Positions 23,608 through 35,400 of a stretch of DNA of 64,000 nucleotides are shown here, in pieces (position 1 is the stretch's first letter; each line of letters opens with the position of its first letter). Below the pieces are notes generated by a model. It was not told where the DNA came from. It saw only the letters and a list, made by a program, of their open reading frames with translations, and made no database searches. Where the stretch lies: the NCBI GenBank assembly GCA_006535965.1, contig QEAR01000016.1, positions 241,867 to 305,866 on the forward strand, in the 5' to 3' direction. A program made the position numbers and the translations under genes. The DNA is from Spizellomyces sp. 'palustris' (lineage: Eukaryota > Chytridiomycota > Chytridiomycetes > Spizellomycetales > Spizellomycetaceae).

Positions 23608-24985
23608 CTACCTTTCTGCTTTCGATGCTATAGTACCATAATCTGGTGCATTCCCATCAGCGGTGATTTGGTCTTCTACCTGAACATCTACTCCCTCGTC
23701 TGCAGGGCCTAGTAACGGTGCCTGCACACCATCCTCCAATTCCTCCTTATTTCTCATGGAGAAGACGATGCACATGGTTAGCAGTACCCCCTGTAGTACG
23801 CCGCTCACGAGGTAGGGTAGCCATGAGGTCCAGTTCGCACCAGGTTGAACAGCGAGAGAGTAGACAAATATGAAAGACCCTGTATATGAAGCAATCGTGA
23901 GTGATCACATTGTTGATGCCATTTAGAGTTCAACAGCGTACCTGGACATTGCATGAGCATTGTGGGAATGCTAAGAGCCCCAACTGCCTGTATATGTCCG
24001 CCGCCAAAAGTCGTTTAGAATACGCACCGGAACCAGAAAAGTGAGATGTCAGATTTATACCTTTGCAAACCAGGTATGTACTATCTGGGGGAAAAACTGC
24101 ATAAGCGACGTTTGCATCGCAATCAGCCCCAAAACACCCGCTACCCATTCCGCGGTACGCGAGTAACCCAGCGCGTCAGCATCAAACGCTAAAATCGCTA
24201 TGACGCCTACAGTCAGTATGACTATCCACATGATGATGATACAACCAATATAGAGGGATCGTCGCCATTGGGGCGCATATGCGGGGGGTACGGTGTTTGG
24301 GATGTGCTTTTTGGCGGCTGGGTAGTAAGCAAAGTATAGCACGACGCTGTGGAGATGGTCAACAACTAGTTAAACCCATTCCTCATGAAGAACTTGTCCG
24401 AGCCACGAGCATAGATCTTACCATGTCATAAAACAAACGGTTTGGATGCCCACTTGTGTCAGTCCGAGTGTATTCTCAAAGCACATCAAAGGCGTCCACT
24501 GGTAGTCCATTAATGGCGTCAAGAAAAGCCTCTCTGCGGATACCTGTAGGACAGCGTCATAGTACTCACCATGGGTCGTTTACAGCATAGAACATAAGGG
24601 TACTGAAGCAGCGCCATATTGCCAACAGTTGACGCCATCCCTATAGCGCCCTATCAAGCGGTGTCGTGGTCAACCTCATGGGCCGCAATTGCAGCACCTG
24701 TACAAACCCACCAATAATAGGAACCACAATGAGAGTCCCTCACTCGTTTTTCTTTGCACAATCTTGATGAACTACACGGAATGTTATGGTAAGCGATCCC
24801 TGTAGACTCCGAGTTGCATGCGCACCAGTTTGAAATTCGTCAAAATGGGATACCTGCGGTACGTAGGACAGTATGAGGCCAGCTGTAATAAACGAACCGA
24901 GCGCCAGCTTGACAGCATCGTGGTCAACTGGGCAGTTGTCAAGCTGCTGCCGGAGATGGATCGTTTGGGAGGGTATCAAGTACAT
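23608..24985 (-). CDS. PQ-loop repeat membrane protein
   Basis: Seven-helix membrane protein of the PQ-loop (MtN3/saliva-like) family, whose members include lysosomal/vacuolar amino-acid exporters. Seven exons: 24985-24854, 24771-24712, 24650-24570, 24498-24422, 24346-24061, 23987-23942 and 23879-23608, total 317 residues. The first PQ motif is ILSYVPQ, followed by FIKIVQRKTSEGLSLWFLLL, the canonical segment after the motif. The second PQ motif is FFPQIVHTW near residue 210. Then GALSIPTMLMQCPGSF and a Trp-rich loop SLAVQPGANWTSWLPY follow. The C-terminal 45 residues are acidic and cytosolic in character, with a possible dileucine-like motif (APLLGPADE). Transported substrate cannot be told. 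The intron 24499-24569 was preferred over a 26-nt alternative because it gives a normal size and a better alignment. Confidence 0.87.
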
Positions 24986-25269
24986 GTCTTGCGGAAGGCT
25001 AATTGGATCGTTGAACGGATATCTTTCGCGTGGGTGTTGGTTGCGGCCACATGCCAGATCACACACGTAAGCGATGCAAGTAATTTGTAGGTGAAGAGGT
25101 CAAAGTGAAACCGTCGAGCAAAGTAAATAAAAAGTACCAGATATACAGACGCAAATAACAGTTATCTTTTATTTTCACCGCCTGTAGTAGTTAAAACTTT
25201 AAGAAAGAAATTTCCAGTCACCCGACGGACTTCTATCTCTAGTGTTGTGTGTTGAAGCGAATCGTGTTC

Positions 25270-27126
25270 TCACTGGATGGATGCGAATGCAGTGGGTATC
25301 TGCTCCAGCAACGCGTTACTGAGAGATATTGAAGTAAATTAGTCAGATATTTTCTCGTAACATGATAACCGAATACCGCTTACCGAAATCTTGCAATTGC
25401 TTCTTCGCACGAGACTCTTTCCGATCCCCACATCCCAACCTGTCCAAAGTCCACGTTCAGGCGCACAGTTGCCGGTATAAACGAGTCTGCATCTGCAAAC
25501 AATGACGATGACTGGAGGAAAACCTCTGGTGGAACATCCGGATAATCCTGGGAGAGATGTACTAGGATCCATATTGAGCATATACACCGGAGGGAAAGGC
25601 TCAATGGGCTGCCCCAACCCGTACCATTTGCTACAGCCCTAGAGTAGGATTTGCGATCCACAGATGACAAATCCGATGGCGATATATGTGGTGGTGGAAT
25701 TTCAAAGTAAAAAGACGCATAAAACCACTCCCTCGAGTCATATTCGAGTATATGACTCTCAACGAGCTCAGATCTTAGGATCAGACTGGGTTATGGAAGA
25801 ATGATACGCTGCCTTTACCTTCTGAAGGTAGCTACGATGGTCTCCACAAACTCCCGTCTCCTGTCGATCCGCTGAATAACGTTGGAATGCACATTTGCCA
25901 AGTACTTCTGCACCTCAAGCATATAATCAAACAACGTCGCATCGAGAGGATAATCAGGTATCTGTGCGGTACAATATTTCAATACTTTGACGATTAAAGG
26001 TGTGCAATATAATGGATCATATGCGCAGAATATTTACCAACCTTGGGTACGTATACATCTTTCCACTGCGGGGGAAGCTGTATCTGCTTTTCGATTTGCT
26101 TCACCTCTCCTTCATACACATGGAACATCACGGTCAGCCGTGCTAGAGTCGCCAAAGTACGTTCAATGCACAGTCCCAGTCCTTACACTTGAAAGCGATA
26201 CATCAACGTCGCTATTTACCTACGAGAACAGAGCTCTCGTTGATATCCAAAAGCAGAAGATTTGATTCGTCCTTGTCATCAATGCGTACGGGCATATATA
26301 TATATATCTAAAAATACTGTTCAGTTACAGGATTCTCGGTAACATGCACGGATAAGAGCACTTACGGTTGCGTCGGTTGACATCCACTCAGGGGTTGTCA
26401 TGAAGCATTGGAGGCCCTGCACGAGGAAGCCCCGACCAATGAGAAGCCAAGACGACGTACATTCCATAGAGTGGCAAGGACCAATCTCACTTTCTGATGG
26501 TCGAAGCTACTCAGGTCAAACTGTATTCTTTCAATTCCCAGCCCCCTGATTCTCTGTCTTTGGTAGAGCTATGTACGAGGGTGGCAATTTGAGTATTCCT
26601 CCTTCCCCACATCGGCAGCATACAACAACAAAGCTGACCTGGTATAATTTTGCGATCTCATCAAGGGTCTTCCATAGAGCGTTTCTATCACCAGATCGCC
26701 ATTCGATGAGAGGTCTAATATCTCCAAACTTGAGCGGAAAGTCTTCGCAGACAAGGTCGGGTGGAAATTCCAAGTCACCCAGATCGAATATGACAGTACC
26801 TATGGAGCACAGCGCAGGGACGACAAACAGTCAATGAGTGACAAACAGCTATTGAGAAGAATTTCGCAGTCCATCTACCCTCTTCTCCCCACTTGCTGGC
26901 GTGCTACACCCCCAGGCCACCGTTTGGCGCGAGAAGCTGTTGGGAAACACTCACATTGAAACCGCACCTCTCCGATGCACTTCACTCCCACATCAAATCG
27001 CGTGCATTCTCCTTCCGAACGGTTTTTATAAGTAGAAGGTCTGGCGTTTTTAAGCTCGTACAAATCGCGTGCATTCAGTAGCGGTTCTGCCAGTGGACGC
27101 AATCTGGGATGCAGGGACCTGAGCAT
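25270..27126 (-). CDS. BRE/BRCC45 (BABAM2)-like protein
   Basis: Homologue of the UEV/RWD-fold scaffold that, in animals, holds the BRCC36 K63-deubiquitinase in the BRISC and BRCA1-A complexes. It runs on the minus strand from the ATG at 27126; exon 1 is 27126-26955 and exon 2 26799-26639, followed by about seven shorter exons to the stop at 25270. The first UEV-like domain reads FQCTVIFDLGDLEFPPDLV across the exon 1-2 junction, then WKTLDEIAKLYQ. The middle has LTVMFHVYEGE. The C-terminal part has NVIQRIDRRREFVETIV, LEYDSREWFYASFYFEIP and ILVHLSQDYPDVPPEVF, the second UEV block, ending AFASIQ. No ubiquitin-conjugating Cys is seen. The order of blocks matches BRE throughout; some internal exon edges are approximate. 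Confidence 0.78.
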
Positions 27127-27590
27127 CCTGACGCATGGGGCTTGGGACAAACTAAAGGGAGGTATCGGTTGCTCAAGCCAAGGGCACAGTCGTGCTAAGA
27201 GCCGAAACACGTATAGGAAAATTCAATCTTCATATGATGTTAATGATCTTTGTCACCGGCGACAGCGAGGTGGCTGTGCTCGTTGTTGCCATGACAGCCC
27301 TGTCACAGTCCAGCAGGCGTAGCATTTCCAACGACGGCGCTCGATTGCAATTGTCTATATACTGGTACTCGGCTGGCGTACACAGCGGGGTTCCACCATG
27401 GAGGGTATGCTACGCTTTGGCTCTGGAGGAAGGGTTGCCTTTGTTCATCAAGTTATTCTTGTTTTCAGAAGGACAATCGATGTGGTCGACGGCACTTTTG
27501 CAGTTGCACTCGCATCATGCTTATGACTGTAGACAAGCGTCTCTCGGTCTCCGCTCGCTCATACAACCGCCAGCAGCGATTAACAAAAGC

Positions 27591-28691
27591 ATGTCTAGGC
27601 CCCGACTTCTCGGAGGTGAAGACGGAACGTCAATCTCCACACTTCTCGCCACCGTCACTACATTGACAGGAATGTCGCCATCAACCCTTACGCACACTCT
27701 GCAATCCCACATTCGTAGCTCTCCGCACACAACGTTGCAAATTGCCTTGGGCTCTACGATTCATCTAACCCACCTCATAGGTCTAACACCCTACCGCACT
27801 CTCCTCTTCCACCCGCGCCTCTTCCTTGCGCCAAGATATCAACTATGGCGAGGGATAACGGGATTCTGTGTTTTGGGTCACGGCATTGTTGAGGTCTTTC
27901 AAAGAGCTGTGGGCATGGTCTATTGGCAAGCACCATTAGAAAAGTGGTTCGACGGCGAGGGGGATCTCGTTAAGGACGGCGTCGTTCTGCGTGAGGGGCA
28001 AAACAGAAGGAAAAGGAGTGGAGGACGGAAGAATGTCTTGGAGTGGTTAGTTACTGATAACCACTTTCTGAGAGCTCAACTGTTGGCGGGCGTAGTCTTG
28101 GTCGGCATCGAACTAGCCTTGTACCGCGCGCCTCCTGCGCCAGTGTCCACTACTTCATTCCTGACCACAGCTACGCCGTCCCTTCTCCTCTTCCCATATT
28201 CGCTCTACCCTAACCTGGAGTACGCCTTTCGCTGGCTTTGGGCAATAACCACACCATCAACATCGCTAACCCTTTTTGGCGTCCTTCCCATTCAACCTGT
28301 CTACATTCCGCTGTGCCTGTGCGCTCTCGGCGGTTTTGGGGCATGGAAAGCGATGCTGAAAGGGCTCGTGGCAGCAATGGTAGTTGGAAAGGTGATGGAT
28401 TTAAGAAGGATCGGAGGGGACAACGCCGTTGACTGGTTATGGAAGACCATCGTAGGGTGGGCTGCGTGGGGCCAAGCAGTGGCAAGCGGTGGACGACTGA
28501 GCGGAAGCGGTGAGACGAGAGGACTGCCGGATACACAGACCACATCTTTGATGGGAAATGTCGCAAGCTTCTTTGCGCCAGTTGTTCCAACGGAAGGAGC
28601 ACAACCCGGACCCTATGGTGGCCACGGCACGCGGAGGGTGGGAGAGGACTTGTCAGGACCAGAGACGGCGAGGATTGTGGAGCTGAACTAA
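27591..28691 (+). CDS. Derlin/Der1-like ER membrane protein
   Basis: A predicted multi-pass membrane protein of the rhomboid-like Der1 family, which retrotranslocates misfolded proteins from the ER. Single exon, 366 residues from the ATG at 27591 (a frame without stops continues upstream, so a longer form is possible; ATG 27672 is another candidate). LIGLTPYRTLLFHPRLFL followed by LWRGITGF matches the Derlin start, including the conserved WR. Hydrophobic segments lie around LLAGVVLVGIELALY, LFGVLPIQPVYIPLCLC and LVAAMVVGKVMDL. The loop between the second and third segments (about 60 residues with RRKRSGGRK) is longer than in typical Derlins. The last ~60 residues are soluble and Gly-rich. No Ser-His dyad is evident, so it should be an inactive rhomboid. 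Confidence 0.62.
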   Translation: MSRPRLLGGEDGTSISTLLATVTTLTGMSPSTLTHTLQSHIRSSPHTTLQIALGSTIHLTHLIGLTPYRTLLFHPRLFLAPRYQLWRGITGFCVLGHGIVEVFQRAVGMVYWQAPLEKWFDGEGDLVKDGVVLREGQNRRKRSGGRKNVLEWLVTDNHFLRAQLLAGVVLVGIELALYRAPPAPVSTTSFLTTATPSLLLFPYSLYPNLEYAFRWLWAITTPSTSLTLFGVLPIQPVYIPLCLCALGGFGAWKAMLKGLVAAMVVGKVMDLRRIGGDNAVDWLWKTIVGWAAWGQAVASGGRLSGSGETRGLPDTQTTSLMGNVASFFAPVVPTEGAQPGPYGGHGTRRVGEDLSGPETARIVELN

Positions 28692-28973
28692 CCAGCTACC
28701 GGGTTACTTATGTCATACTTCTTGTCTATAGATGCATCCGAGTTTCAGATTTTAAAGCAAATGTTTTTTTTAAGTAATATCATAAGTCAGTTATCAAGCA
28801 AAACTGGGAGCTGGGGATTCTCATCTTAAAATTGGGCCTCAACCGCACAATTCATCTGCGGACACTAACATTGTTAAGCAAGATTTGTGGACAGTCACAA
28901 CCAAAGGCAAAAAGCCTGGTATCTAATTGCAATCGCGCTTTCCTAGCGAAGGACATTCTAGCGCTACTGTTTC

Positions 28974-31900
28974 TCATTGGTAAGCTAAAACTAGGGCGGT
29001 CCGACTTGGGATATAAACCTGCCACAGTGTACGGGATTACGGGATAGGTTAGCCTTTTCTGCCTCGTGAAAAACCCAAGAGCGTAATGCAACCGCACCTG
29101 AACGTAGTTTTTCCTTCCAGCCCACTCCTCAGGAGTGGAAAAATACTTGCCCTTCCGGTCTACCCTTTCATGCCCGCCAAATTCCTTCCAATCTGTATCG
29201 AGAACGACCTTGTATGTTCCCTCCCAGTTTACACCAACCCTATAGTCTGAGAATGACTGACTAGGATGGAAGTTGAAGATCCAGAGAAGATTGCCGCGTT
29301 CAAAGGCGATCACTTTGTCGCCTTCGTGCTTAAGAGACACATACTGGCGGGATCAGGAGTTGGTTAATGTCATTTCATGAAGGATATCGCGCCAGCGTGG
29401 GGGCTTACTTGACTGGTTTGCAACCAGTGGGACTGTTTCTCAAGGGCATGCATCGCTTGGTCGAAGTTGTTGAGGTATTGATAGCGTAGAAGGTGGTCAT
29501 CAATCAGATTGTATTGACGGCGGGCGTAATGAAAGCTTTTTGAGAAACAATGTCGAATTGAGAAACAAGCATCTTAGGACCTCGCATCGGCGGCGGTACC
29601 TTACCTACTGTTATTCCCCGCACGCGGGAAATCCTAGCAAAGCAGTATCAGTTATGGACCCCTAATTGAATTGCGCCAGTCCAACATCAGTACTCACCAA
29701 CCACTCGGGATGTCCAAACTCATTGCCCATAAAATTGAGATAGCCTTCACCCCCCAGTCCGTAAGTAATCAATCTGATCATTTTGTGCAGCGCCAATCCA
29801 CGGTCAACCACTGGTGTCAATGGAGTGAGGGTTGACATGTTGGTATACATCTCCTTATCCATTAGCCAGAAAGCAATGGTCTTGTCCCCAACGAGGGCCT
29901 GATCATGGCTCTCGCAGTATGCGACCGTCGGTTCCTGAGAAAATATATTTGAGAGACTTCATGACAATGAACCAGGACGATCTTCGTATACCTTCCAGCG
30001 GCGATTGGTCAAAGTGTGGATGATATTGCCCATGTCCCATTCCTCGTCCTTCCATGTAAAATGTGCACATCAATAACTAGCTCGTGATCTTCAGCAGGTA
30101 CTAACGGTGAACAATACCCTCTTCTCTTTCAGAAGCTTAATCCACATATCGGGAATCGCCATCGCTAGCCGGTAATCGAACCCGATACCTCCTTCAGCAA
30201 CAGGTCTACAAAGGGTTGGCATACCAGACACGTCTGTGCTACGGTCATCGTCAAATGTATAGATGGATTCAAAAAACTATGTGCGTACCTTCGGCAATTG
30301 TCACAATGTGCGGATGCAGCTTGTGCATGATGTCGTTTGCCTGATGACCAAAGTGGGATTTCTCTCAGTACACTTACCAGCCCGACAATGACAATCCAAC
30401 AACTCACCAGCATCATATACGCAATTGCCTCCACATCCACAGCATTTCCAAAATAATCATCGTAGCCTCCAGCAAACGCTGTTCCTAGACCATGGTGATG
30501 GTATAGCATGCTCGTCACGCCATCAAAGCGGAAGCCGTCAAACCCATATTCTACGATCCAGTAGCGAAGATTCGAAAGGAGGAAGCGAAGGACCTCGTGG
30601 TGCCCGTAATTAAAGAGCCTGACAGCAGGTTTCCAATGAATTGCGTCGGTACGAATACCATTTGTAGGAATCAGAGTTTGAAAAATAATCCCTTACCGGC
30701 TATCCCAAAGTTCGTGGCGTCCGCGTGCTCCCTCATGAAAATAACAGTGGTCTGCAAGAGCGGAAAGGATTGGGTTCGAAATGCTTGCGAAAAGATTTCA
30801 CACATTAATTGACCCTACAAACCTGTCCCATCAAATTCATTAATTCCATCCAAAACATTCTTGGATGAATGAGAATGCACGACATCCAGCAACACTGTGA
30901 TTCCCAAGCCATGGGCAGCATCGATGAGTTCCATCAATTCCTCAGGAGTTCCTAATTATGAACTTCAGTGTTGTGCCATACCTCCCGTCGAACGACATCA
31001 TTTTTGCCTACCGAATCGACTAGAGGGCGCAAAGAAATTCGTCACCTGGTAGCCGAAACTGGCATAATACGGATGCTCCATAATCGCCATCAACTGAATG
31101 ACATTGTACCCCAGACGTGCAATTCGGGGTAAGGTTTGTTCACGGAAATCCTTGTAGCTCGCAACCCGCGGCTCTGGTGATGAAATGCCGACTGTGTCGT
31201 GCAGCAAAGAAAGGGCGTTTGGTATTCCTTAAGCAAGATGCTGTATCGCAATGTGAAACATACCGTGTGACTCGTAAATTCTCATTTCAGTCGGCTTTGG
31301 TGGAGACTTGTTCTTGAAGATATACTTTTGTTTGGGATGCCAAAAGACGCCCTCATATGCTGGGCTCAAGTTTAGATCTTGTACAGCTCTGCGGATCAGA
31401 GCAGGAATGCGTTCGATCCGTTCTCCACCGGGTTTCGTCATTGATATCTATTCATTACATTTCAAATATCAGGTCGACAATCCACCTGCCACCCGTGGGC
31501 GTTAATGACAGCGAAAATGACAGCACCTTCACTTTGGTATTATGAGGTATCGCAAGCTCTCCATTCGGCTTGTTAGGCAATCGGATCTCCCAGACCCCAA
31601 ACTCGTTTTTTTTCATGGGGTGGCTGTTCCTGTCCCAGTTGTCTTTGTGACAATGCCAACGTCAATCCTGGCCTTCCCACTCCAAGAGAGCAAAATGAAA
31701 CTCACTGAATTCTCCAACAAGAAACGCCTGCTCTGCACCAGGCGCCCATTCCCTGTACACAATTCCGTCCTTATCCACATTGAATCCCAATCGCTCCCAT
31801 CCCCGAGTAAACTTGTCGACCCCACCTTCATGGGCGTTTATCTTATCAACCCAGGATGCGTACTGCGAATATCTAAGGTATGCTGGTTAGTAATATGCCA

Positions 31901-32053
31901 GGGCCGCTACACGGTTTACCTGGGCTGGCCGCACCTGTGCTGGATAGCACCCTTGTACGGACCCAGGTAAGGGTCATCTTGAATGAGGGTCTCAACGGGA
32001 ACGACTTTGGAAGGCTGACTGGTTGACATGACAGGTTGTTGGACTGAGGGCAT
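28974..32053 (-). CDS. GLC3: 1,4-alpha-glucan (glycogen) branching enzyme
   Basis: GH13 enzyme that cuts alpha-1,4 chains and re-attaches them as alpha-1,6 branches in glycogen. Start ATG at 32053; about 14 exons. N-terminal exon has [15 protein letters not shown], then [17 protein letters not shown] of the CBM48 module. Catalytic core: [36 protein letters not shown] (nucleophile Asp), AEDVSG (acid/base Glu) and [11 protein letters not shown]. The C-terminal beta domain includes [12 protein letters not shown], a tiny exon with DFPRAGNNS, then [18 protein letters not shown]. The last intron (29019-29097) must be removed to restore [11 protein letters not shown], the family's canonical end; reading through gives an unrelated tail. 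All active-site residues are present. Genomic 5'/3' signals are not obvious. Confidence 0.95.
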
Positions 32054-32440
32054 GTGTGTATGTTGAAATATATTCTGTATAAAAAACTTTTGCAAGTTGA
32101 ACGTACGGAAGAGATGTCCAAAGGGTTTCCAAAATATCAAAACCCCACCCACAATGATGTCATCCAAACACATCGATACGCGCCGCTAAGCCATCCGCCA
32201 AAGGGCCCTCGCCGATTAAAAACGAGGTCGTTGAACGAAAACCCAAAGAAAACTCTTTAGAGATGCATTTGAATATATTTATACAAAAGAGAAAAAAAAA
32301 AGAGCAATCGCTTCTTGCATAAAACAATCAGCAGGAAACAACTATCTCAATCTATGTCGGATTCACAAAACTAAAGCCCTTTCCACTACAAAGCCGCGAT
32401 TGTACACATACCGACAAAACCATTTGCCTTTGATTCTCTC
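32054..32440. other. Intergenic, branching enzyme 5' side / BAT2-like 3' side
   Basis: This 387-nt stretch lies between the start of the branching enzyme and the stop of the BAT2-like gene, both on the minus strand. It has an A-tract near 32290-32301. I see no gene in it. Confidence 0.4.
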
Positions 32441-35400
32441 TTACTGCTTTGACGTCACATAAACAGCGCGAGGACCACACATTCCACTCACAGCTCCTTC
32501 CGCACCACGACCACCACGGCGTTGGCTAAATCTCGCTGCAGAGGTGGCTCCGCCTCTCCGCCATGATGCATTCTTGATCCCTTTTCCTCGGTTCGCAGAG
32601 AACGATGAAGAGAATGAGCCGCTGAATCCGCCGCGCGAACCATCCTTACGGGAAGATTTTGACGATGGCACCGGATGGTTCGGCTCGTTCTGTGACCCAG
32701 CGGTTTGAGCCTTTCCGGACCCATCCTCCTCGACCTGGGTAGGAGGTAAGGGAGGCGATACAGGCTTCTTCATCATTATGCGCCCTGGCCCGGCGTCAGG
32801 TGATGGCACAGGAGAGGGACTGGATGTGGGGCCAGAACTGGGCGTGGTGCTCTTGTCTCGCATGTTCTCCTCATCATTGTCATCTGTCCTATCATGCTCC
32901 CGGGCCTTCTTTCCTTGCCGCCGTCTCTTCTTCTTCTCCTTATCCCCCCTCATATCCCCTTCCTCCTTTTCCCCCTTGCTCTCTTTCTCCTTCTCGTCGC
33001 CTTCACGGACCGCAGCCTGATTTCTTCGTTCCTTCTCCGTTCCTACCGTAGAGTCCTTCTTCCGCTTCTCGTTGTTTTTCTCCACAGTAGGTGACCCAGC
33101 GACAGTTCGCGATGTATAGGTAATTTTCAACCCACTCGGCGTTATATCCTCCTTATATACACTCTGCCTGTCCCCCTTCTGAGGTCCCGATGAAACCGCT
33201 GGGCGTGGGTACTTCTCTCGGGGTACCAAGGGTTGCGACGAGGCAGGGCGCTTGAGGCTCCGTTGTGTCGATTTGGGATGCGTGGTTGCTTGATCCCCCC
33301 CTTTTCCTGCCGCTCCAGCGCCACGTGATGTTTCTTCTGTGGCTTTGCTTGTGGGTTGAACATTTCGGTCCCTTGTCGATGAAGGGTCCGAAGGCCGTGC
33401 CTGGGACTCCGAGGAGGTCTGTGCAGGACGTCGAGGCTGCTGCACCCTGGTATCATTAGGGATAAGTGCTGCCTTCTCCACTTCCACTTTCGACTCTGAT
33501 TTTGACACCTCCATATGACTATCGCGAGTATGTTTTGCAGAGTCCTGTGGGCTCTTGTTATCCTCTGCAGTATCAGTACTATTATCCTTTCCTGACTTCT
33601 GCCCGACTAGTATGTCTTTTCCGGCCGGTGGTTGGTACCCCTGAGCCATACTTCCCATGTGCCTCGTCAGGTCTGGTCGTCCTATCTGCCGCGCCTGCCA
33701 GTAAGGTCCACGTTGTAACCCATACGACGGAGTCCTTTTGTGTGAAGCTTCACGGGGTTGAATGTTATGCAACGGCAGGGTAGTAGCTGGAGTGAGCATA
33801 TCAGTACCCGAGGATGGTGGGGCTTTCAGTTCTTCATGGGGCGATACATGCTTGACTGATTTGGGCAGAAGCTGACCTGCTTTGCCCGCTTGCGTTGCTG
33901 CTGGTGAAGAGATATAGGGTGGTTGCGTGGGATTTGAGGATGGAGCAGGCACAGCGGGAGGAGGCTGTGGCACCCGCTGTGCTCTGCCACCCTCCGGATT
34001 CTGTGCAGAAGGAACTGGTGACGGATGCTTGCTTTCAGCACTGCCACTTGAAATTTGGGTAGGATTAGAATCTACCGCTGAGACAGGTGTTACCGCAGCG
34101 GCTAGGGCTGAACCCAAAGGTAGGTGAATGGGCGCAGGATTCGTAGGTAGATTTTGCGACGAAGAGGGCTGCAGCCTCCCATAACCAACAGGCTTTCCCC
34201 CACCTGCATTTGACCGCGGCACGTCCCCGTGATAAGACCGATGCCTTTCAGGGAACCGTCCCACGTGCTTAGTGGGTAACGCTTGCTGTTGACTTGCTTT
34301 TACCGTTGATCCCGTATGTGGATGCATCTGCATACCAGCCAAAACCCCTTGATCCTTCCATAGCGCCTGGAACTGCTGAGGAGTCATCTGCACTGGCGGT
34401 CCTGCCGGCCGTACGGCGACCTGAGGATAAGACGACGCTGTTTGCTGCGGCTTAAGTGCTTGCATCCCGCCTGGTACAACCATCCACGGATATGGGAACT
34501 GCTGCGTCATCATTTGTCGGGGAACCAGCAATTGCATACTCGGGCCTATTTGAGATGAAACCGTAGCTCCATGGAAAGAGTCCTTGTTATGCCATAATTG
34601 AGGATGGGCAGTTGGATACTGGGGTACTATCAACGGCTGGGCGGTCGGATGGAGCATGAGCGATGGTTGAGAGAGTAACCCTGAGTCAGTCGATCGGTAG
34701 GAAGTGGTGCGAGGGCTATACGTAGCTGGGTCCGCTGCCGTCCAAGGTTGAGTTAAATCAACTGTGGTGGTTGGTTGCAGCATGGTCGCCCACGCCTCCA
34801 CAGGATGGCGAGCTACGGCATGCTTATTTTCGAGGACATTCAAGCGACGTTCTCCGTGCTGCGAGCTTGGAGATTCAGCTTTGAAGGCATCAAGAAGCAC
34901 GTCCTCTTTCGGCGCAAGCGGAGACTTCAATCCGTTAGTGACATTATCAGACACCGTCATGTCATTTTTTTCGGCAGACAAGACGTTGGTTGACAGGGGT
35001 GGCGGTTCAGGAGAAAGGATATCCGGCATAGCAAAGAAGTTGACCTTCCTACTCAAGTCAATCTCGGGCGGAATGGCGACGGAGAAAGTGGGGGAGCTGG
35101 ACGACTCTCCCGATTCGTCGGACTTTGACGGTGCAACCTTATCAGCAACAGGTATTGTTGATGGTTTTGCTGTGATATTGTCACTCGATGCTGCAATGAG
35201 AGATACATTAGGACGTATTGCAGTCAGTACTCACGGTGAAACCACGCACCTGGTTTTCGCACAATCACAGTTAATGGCTTTTCTACGGCCGGCGCAGTCG
35301 TTTCGACAGACGCCCTTCTCCCAATTTTGCTGTTCCTCTTACTGAGCCGTTTGCCCTTTTTCTCAAAGCCGCCTTCTACAGTATGTGACCCTTGGGACTT

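Noticed and set aside
24543-24569. 26-nt intron in the PQ-loop gene
   Set aside because: It keeps frame but is shorter than any intron nearby; the 71-nt alternative (24499-24569) fits the size norm and the family better.
28852-29018. Extension of branching enzyme past the last donor
   Set aside because: Reading through gives an unrelated tail, while splicing restores the conserved [11 protein letters not shown] end.
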